Shown here: positions 6,141 to 9,171 of the stretch, piece after piece
Layout of the letters: each line of letters starts with the position of its first letter
Position numbering within the stretch: position 1 is the stretch's first letter
Origin: Accumulibacter sp.
GTDB lineage: Bacteria; Pseudomonadota; Gammaproteobacteria; Burkholderiales; Rhodocyclaceae
Direction: 5' to 3'
DNA length: 9,171 bases
Assembly (NCBI GenBank): GCA_003538495.1
Contig: DPSD01000332.1
Location: forward strand, 1 to 9,171
Notes under the pieces: generated by a model
Database searches by the model: none
What the model was told of the DNA's origin: nothing
Seen by the model: only the letters and a program-made list of their open reading frames with translations
Position numbers and translations under genes: made by a program

Positions 6141-7355
6141 CTGCTGGTGGTCATCAAGCCCGGCAATCCACTCGCTGATCTGTCGATAGACGCGCGCGTC
6201 GGTGAGCAACTGCAGGTGGCCGAGCTTGCCGATGCTGACGCTCTGCACGTCGCCTTCGATCACGTGAGCGGTGGCGCTGTCGAGGGTGACCAGTCCGTCG
6301 CCGACGAACTTGCCGAGGGGGTGATCCGCGTCCTCGGCCAGGCTGGCGCCGAGAAAGCGGAAGGCAATATGGTCGTGGGCCGGGTCTCTGCGCGGGGCGC
6401 CAGGGCCGTGTCTGAGGTCTTTCACCCCCTGACTGCGGGTGGCCGCGATCTTGCCGAGCGGTGCGGTGATGCGCGACAGGTTCAGCGCTGCATTGGTCAG
6501 TTGGCCAAGGCGCTCGACCGACGACCCGAGGTTTGGCGAGCCCAGGCAAATCAGCATGGCGGTAGCGTGCGGCCAGCGCAAGTCGGCCGCAGCCGCGTGC
6601 TCGCACGCGGAGAGAGCGAGCAACCCGCCCATGCTGTGGCCAATCAGCAGCAGTTCGCTGGCGGGCTGCGGCCAGGCGGCCAGCAGTTCCTCAAGAAGGC
6701 CGGCCAGTTGCGCACCATTGTGGGCGATCGGCAGGCCGCTGTTGTAGCGCAGATAGAGAGGCGTGCACGCGAACTCAGCTTGCAGCCGGCGACCGAAATC
6801 GACCTCCGACGCTGCGCCGCGATCGTCCCCTTCCCAGCAATGCTCGTCACAGCCCAGACCGTGGATGAAGACGCAGAGGCGCTTTCCGGCTTCCGCGAAG
6901 GTCTGGCGCAGCGCAGCGGCGTCGAGCGTGATCGGCACGCCGCCGACGTGGAACGCCATGCGGATCGCCAGCAGGTTGTTGCTGGCTGCCAGATGGTCGC
7001 CGAAAGCGCCGTTGAGGGCGCTGCGCAAGCCGCTGGCGAGACGCCCCGGCGGCTTGCCGGGAGCGAAGCCCGTGGCGCGTTTTTCGACGGTCGCCGCAGC
7101 GCCGAGCAAGCCGCCGCTACCGTAGTGAATCGCCCCGTAGACGCCGCCAGCGATCGTGTCGTGGGCGGCGCGAACAAGCTGCGCAGGTGCCGAGAGCAGC
7201 GGCATCCGGCGCAGGATGCCGAAGTAGGTGTCGGCGATGGCGCCGTGCATTTCCTGGACGCGCTTTGTCGTTTCCTGCACTGCGGTTCGTGCTGCGTCGC
7301 TATAGCCGGCGGTCGGCGCCGGGCCGTCAGACCGGATCTTGTCAGATGATGACAT
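6126..7355 (-). CDS. Alpha/beta hydrolase with N-terminal extension (lipase/esterase-like)
   Basis: This 409-aa protein has a hydrolase domain from about residue 158. VFIHGLGCD (162-170) is the oxyanion strand. The nucleophile Ser241 sits in IGHSMGG (238-244), the acid is probably Asp353 in VGDGLVT (351-357), and the base is His380 in LGHLQLL. The GDGLV..DSA pattern resembles triacylglycerol lipases and PGAP1-like esterases. Residues 1-157 carry no motif I recognise; 65-93 is rich in Gly and Ala and might contact a membrane or granule, but there is no signal peptide. The ATG at 7355 has GGAGG (7367-7363) 7 nt upstream. It follows the exonuclease gene by 104 bp on the same strand. The substrate is unknown; a lipid or polyester is inference. 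Confidence 0.86.
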   Translation of the reverse strand: MSSSDKIRSDGPAPTAGYSDAARTAVQETTKRVQEMHGAIADTYFGILRRMPLLSAPAQLVRAAHDTIAGGVYGAIHYGSGGLLGAAATVEKRATGFAPGKPPGRLASGLRSALNGAFGDHLAASNNLLAIRMAFHVGGVPITLDAAALRQTFAEAGKRLCVFIHGLGCDEHCWEGDDRGAASEVDFGRRLQAEFACTPLYLRYNSGLPIAHNGAQLAGLLEELLAAWPQPASELLLIGHSMGGLLALSACEHAAAADLRWPHATAMLICLGSPNLGSSVERLGQLTNAALNLSRITAPLGKIAATRSQGVKDLRHGPGAPRRDPAHDHIAFRFLGASLAEDADHPLGKFVGDGLVTLDSATAHVIEGDVQSVSIGKLGHLQLLTDARVYRQISEWIAGLDDHQQLGTR

Positions 7356-7459
7356 GCTTGGTCCTCCACTGGGACTCGGATGGTTGCTGCAGCGCTGGTC
7401 GCGCTGGCGCATGGCGGCTGGCGGCCAATGGGTTCTCGACGGCCGACAGCGCGGCGGAC

Positions 7460-8086
7460 TTAGGCGAGCAAGGTGACGGAACCAGCATCGGCCCACGCTC
7501 GGTAAACCCGCAGCGCCACCTGCGCATCGTTCGCCGCATAAAGTCTCTGGCGCTCGGTAAGGTGAGCAATCGCCCAATTGCTGGTGCCCGTCTTCCTGGA
7601 CTTCTGCAGCGTCTGGCCGAAGAAGTGTGCCACCGCAACCTTCGCCCCGACCGCGCCGCGATGCCCCGGGCCGCGCAGCACTTCACCCAGGTCGAGCACG
7701 TTGGCGAGCCGGATGGCCAATCGCGATTCCAGGGTTCGTCGGTCATTTCCAAGGCCAAAGCCGACCTTCAGTATCCGCGGCGATTCGAGAATCGCTTTCA
7801 GGGTTTTCAAGTGGTCGGCGCCCTGCAATCGAGAAATCTGGAAGAGGTAGGCGCGGGTTCCGCTGGCCAACTGAACGAGGTGCGGTCCGGTCGATGATTC
7901 ACCCTTCCGGAAAGTGGGCTTCGACTCCGTATCGAAACCGACTGCGTCGGCGGCCATCAAGGCCTCCATCGCTTCACCGCCTGGCGCCTCCGAATCGAGC
8001 AGGCACACGTCGGCGAGCGAAATGCCGGCATAGACGGGAAGCGCCGCGGCCCTCAGCGAGGCTCGATTGAAGACGACGTCGCTCAC
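7460..8086 (-). CDS. DEDDy-type 3'-5' exonuclease (RNase D / WRN-like domain)
   Basis: With the chosen start the protein is 208 aa. All catalytic motifs of the DEDDy family are present: FDTES (Asp52, Glu54; Exo I), GFGLGNDRRTLE (Asp115; Exo II) and YAANDAQVALRVY (Tyr183, Asp187; Exo III). Such enzymes trim nucleic acids from the 3' end with two metal ions. There is no HRDC domain, so it is not full RNase D but the small single-domain type common in proteobacteria; RNA or DNA as substrate is open. The start is uncertain. GTG at 8086 has GGTGG (8096-8092) 5 nt upstream and suits the homologues' N-terminal length. GTG at 8095 and TTG at 8170 are in frame; the TTG lacks a ribosome-binding site. 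It follows the sugar transferase gene on the same strand. Confidence 0.87.
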   Translation of the reverse strand: MSDVVFNRASLRAAALPVYAGISLADVCLLDSEAPGGEAMEALMAADAVGFDTESKPTFRKGESSTGPHLVQLASGTRAYLFQISRLQGADHLKTLKAILESPRILKVGFGLGNDRRTLESRLAIRLANVLDLGEVLRGPGHRGAVGAKVAVAHFFGQTLQKSRKTGTSNWAIAHLTERQRLYAANDAQVALRVYRAWADAGSVTLLA

Positions 8087-8188
8087 ATCAACCACCCGAC
8101 TTTCGCCGGCCTCCAGGATCGAACCCGCCCGCAGCCAGATCTCCGGGTGGCCGAGAGGCAACCCTGGCAAACGCGTACAGCGCGCCGG

Positions 8189-8764
8189 TCAATGCGTGAC
8201 CCCTTCGCGGCGCACCACCTTGAGCACGGTCAGCCACAGAATCCGCAAGTCCAGCCTGACGGACTGACGCTGCAGGTAGGCGACGTCGAATTCGACCTTC
8301 TCGGGAATTGGCAACTCATCGCGACCATTGACCTGCGCCCACCCCGTCAAGCCCGGCAGCAGCTCGTGCACCCCGCGCTCGGTCCGCAGGGCGATCAGGT
8401 CGTCCTGGTTATAGAGTGCCGGACGCGGCCCGACGAAGCTCATGTCGCCGACCAGGATGCTCCATAACTGGGGCAGTTCGTCGAGACTGGAGCGACGCAG
8501 GAAAGAGCCGATCGGCGTCAGGAAAGACGCCGGATCGGCCAGTAGATGGGTGGCCACTGCCGGGGTACCAATACGCATGCTGCGGAACTTGGGCATCCTG
8601 AAAATACGGTTGTGTCGGCCAACGCGATCCGACCAGTACAGAACAGGTCCGGGAGAGGTGAGCTTGACCGACAGGGCGACCAGACAAAACGGCAGCAACA
8701 CGACGACCGCCACCAGACACGCCAGTGACAGGTCAACAATGCGCTTGAGTGGAAAGCTGTTCAT
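8189..8764 (-). CDS. Bacterial sugar transferase (PglC-like monotopic phosphoglycosyl transferase)
   Basis: This 191-aa protein is the small core form of the bacterial sugar-transferase family, which moves a sugar-1-phosphate from a UDP-sugar to undecaprenyl phosphate at the inner membrane. It starts the building of capsule, exopolysaccharide, O-antigen or glycoprotein glycans. One hydrophobic segment (about 9-33) is followed by the SPGP break (37-40), the KFRSMR block (59-64), the catalytic dyad D95-E96 in SSLDELPQL, the GDMSFVGPRP motif (106-115) and PGLTGWAQVNGR (137-148). It lacks the extra N-terminal transmembrane region of WbaP-type enzymes. The ATG at 8764 is preferred over TTG at 8776, though no good Shine-Dalgarno is seen for either. 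Other glycan genes may lie beyond the window, since none is seen downstream here. The sugar cannot be told. Confidence 0.93.
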   Translation of the reverse strand: MNSFPLKRIVDLSLACLVAVVVLLPFCLVALSVKLTSPGPVLYWSDRVGRHNRIFRMPKFRSMRIGTPAVATHLLADPASFLTPIGSFLRRSSLDELPQLWSILVGDMSFVGPRPALYNQDDLIALRTERGVHELLPGLTGWAQVNGRDELPIPEKVEFDVAYLQRQSVRLDLRILWLTVLKVVRREGVTH

Positions 8765-9171
8765 GGCACAGGACAACCCGGAGTCCCGGTTTTCGTCGCG
8801 AGGCTAGGAATCGGTCCGTGGCGGCTCGCGACTCGGCACAGCACGCGAGCACGAGGCCGGCGCCCGACTCTACAATTCCGGGACCGGTCGGCCGCCTGCT
8901 CCACGCTGTTCCACTGAGCAGGCAAGTCAGCAGTATGCCACGCTTCCTGCAGCGCGAGCTTCCAGGACATGGTCGCGCTCAAGGGCATGCCCGACATCGG
9001 CGACCCGATCACCGCGGTGGTCCACGCCTTCGAGGTGACGCGGGCGAGCTTCGGCCCATTGAATCAAACCCAGCTGAAGTTTAGACACACGCGGGTCTCG
9101 CCGGTCGCGATTTCCCGGGTGGCGAGGGTTGACCTACAGGATAAAGGCATGCCCCGACACTGGTCGAGGCG
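8765..9171. other. 407 bp without an identifiable gene
   Basis: This is the upstream side of the sugar transferase gene. A plus-strand frame is open from 8918 to the window end. Part of it (about 8957-9061) reads like protein (SFQDMVALKGMPDIGDP...), but I do not recognise the family and there is no convincing start. Minus-strand frames here show no known motif. I see no tRNA and no hairpin with a T-run. The far right edge might be the margin of another gene or an insertion sequence. Confidence 0.5.
9149..9171 (+). CDS. Possible start of a gene cut by the window end
   Basis: An ATG at 9149 has AGGA (9138-9141) 7 nt upstream, within a good-looking initiation context. Only seven codons (MPRHWSR) remain before the window ends. 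The same frame is open back to 8918, so this could also be internal to a longer reading frame. No function can be given. Confidence 0.25.

Noticed and set aside
6147..7349. 400-codon plus-strand ORF opposite the alpha/beta hydrolase gene
   Set aside because: It is also an antisense shadow. The minus-strand frame carries the Ser-Asp-His triad and a GGAGG start.
8100..8160. tRNA-like GGTTCGATC on the minus strand near 8120
   Set aside because: The flanking bases do not form a five-pair T stem, and no acceptor, D or anticodon arm can be built around it.
8093..8170. N-terminal extension of the exonuclease from a TTG at 8170
   Set aside because: No ribosome-binding site precedes the TTG. The extra 28 residues have no counterpart I know in the family, so the GTG at 8086 is preferred.

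Overview
The window looks like a chromosomal segment of a high-GC betaproteobacterium, most likely in or near Rhodocyclales (Azoarcus/Accumulibacter-like). This placement is inferred from the Azoarcus-type group I intron in tRNA-Ile(CAU), the GC-rich codon use and the type of housekeeping genes. No rRNA, CRISPR array or complete mobile element is visible.

Left end (minus strand, 1-402): a single tRNA-Ile(CAU) gene split in its anticodon loop by a 250-nt group I intron with no ORF. It has a close promoter and a strong intrinsic terminator. Next (478-1698, minus) is a PLP-dependent Cys/Met-metabolism enzyme. A 374-bp divergent intergenic region with three tandem hairpins separates it from a plus-strand LeuB/isocitrate-dehydrogenase-like gene (2073-3170). 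Several catalytic and metal-ligand positions of that protein are substituted.

Middle (plus strand, 3210-6140): a serine carboxylesterase with its own extended -10 promoter, immediately followed by a YgjP-type zinc metalloprotein (HELAH motif). Then come an orphan ParA-family ATPase without ParB and a short atypical SDR protein.

Right part (minus strand, 6126-8764): transcription runs from a small bacterial sugar transferase (PglC-like core), through a DEDDy 3'-5' exonuclease, to a second alpha/beta hydrolase with an N-terminal extension. The hydrolase gene converges on and overlaps the SDR gene by 15 bp. The last 407 bp hold no gene I can identify, only an open plus-strand frame that runs off the edge and a weak candidate start near 9149.

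The genes do not form one pathway. The most notable items are the intron, whose guide sequence supports insertion just before the anticodon (U33/C34), and the LeuB-like protein with a degenerate active site. The hairpin cluster upstream of the PLP gene is a third candidate for closer study.
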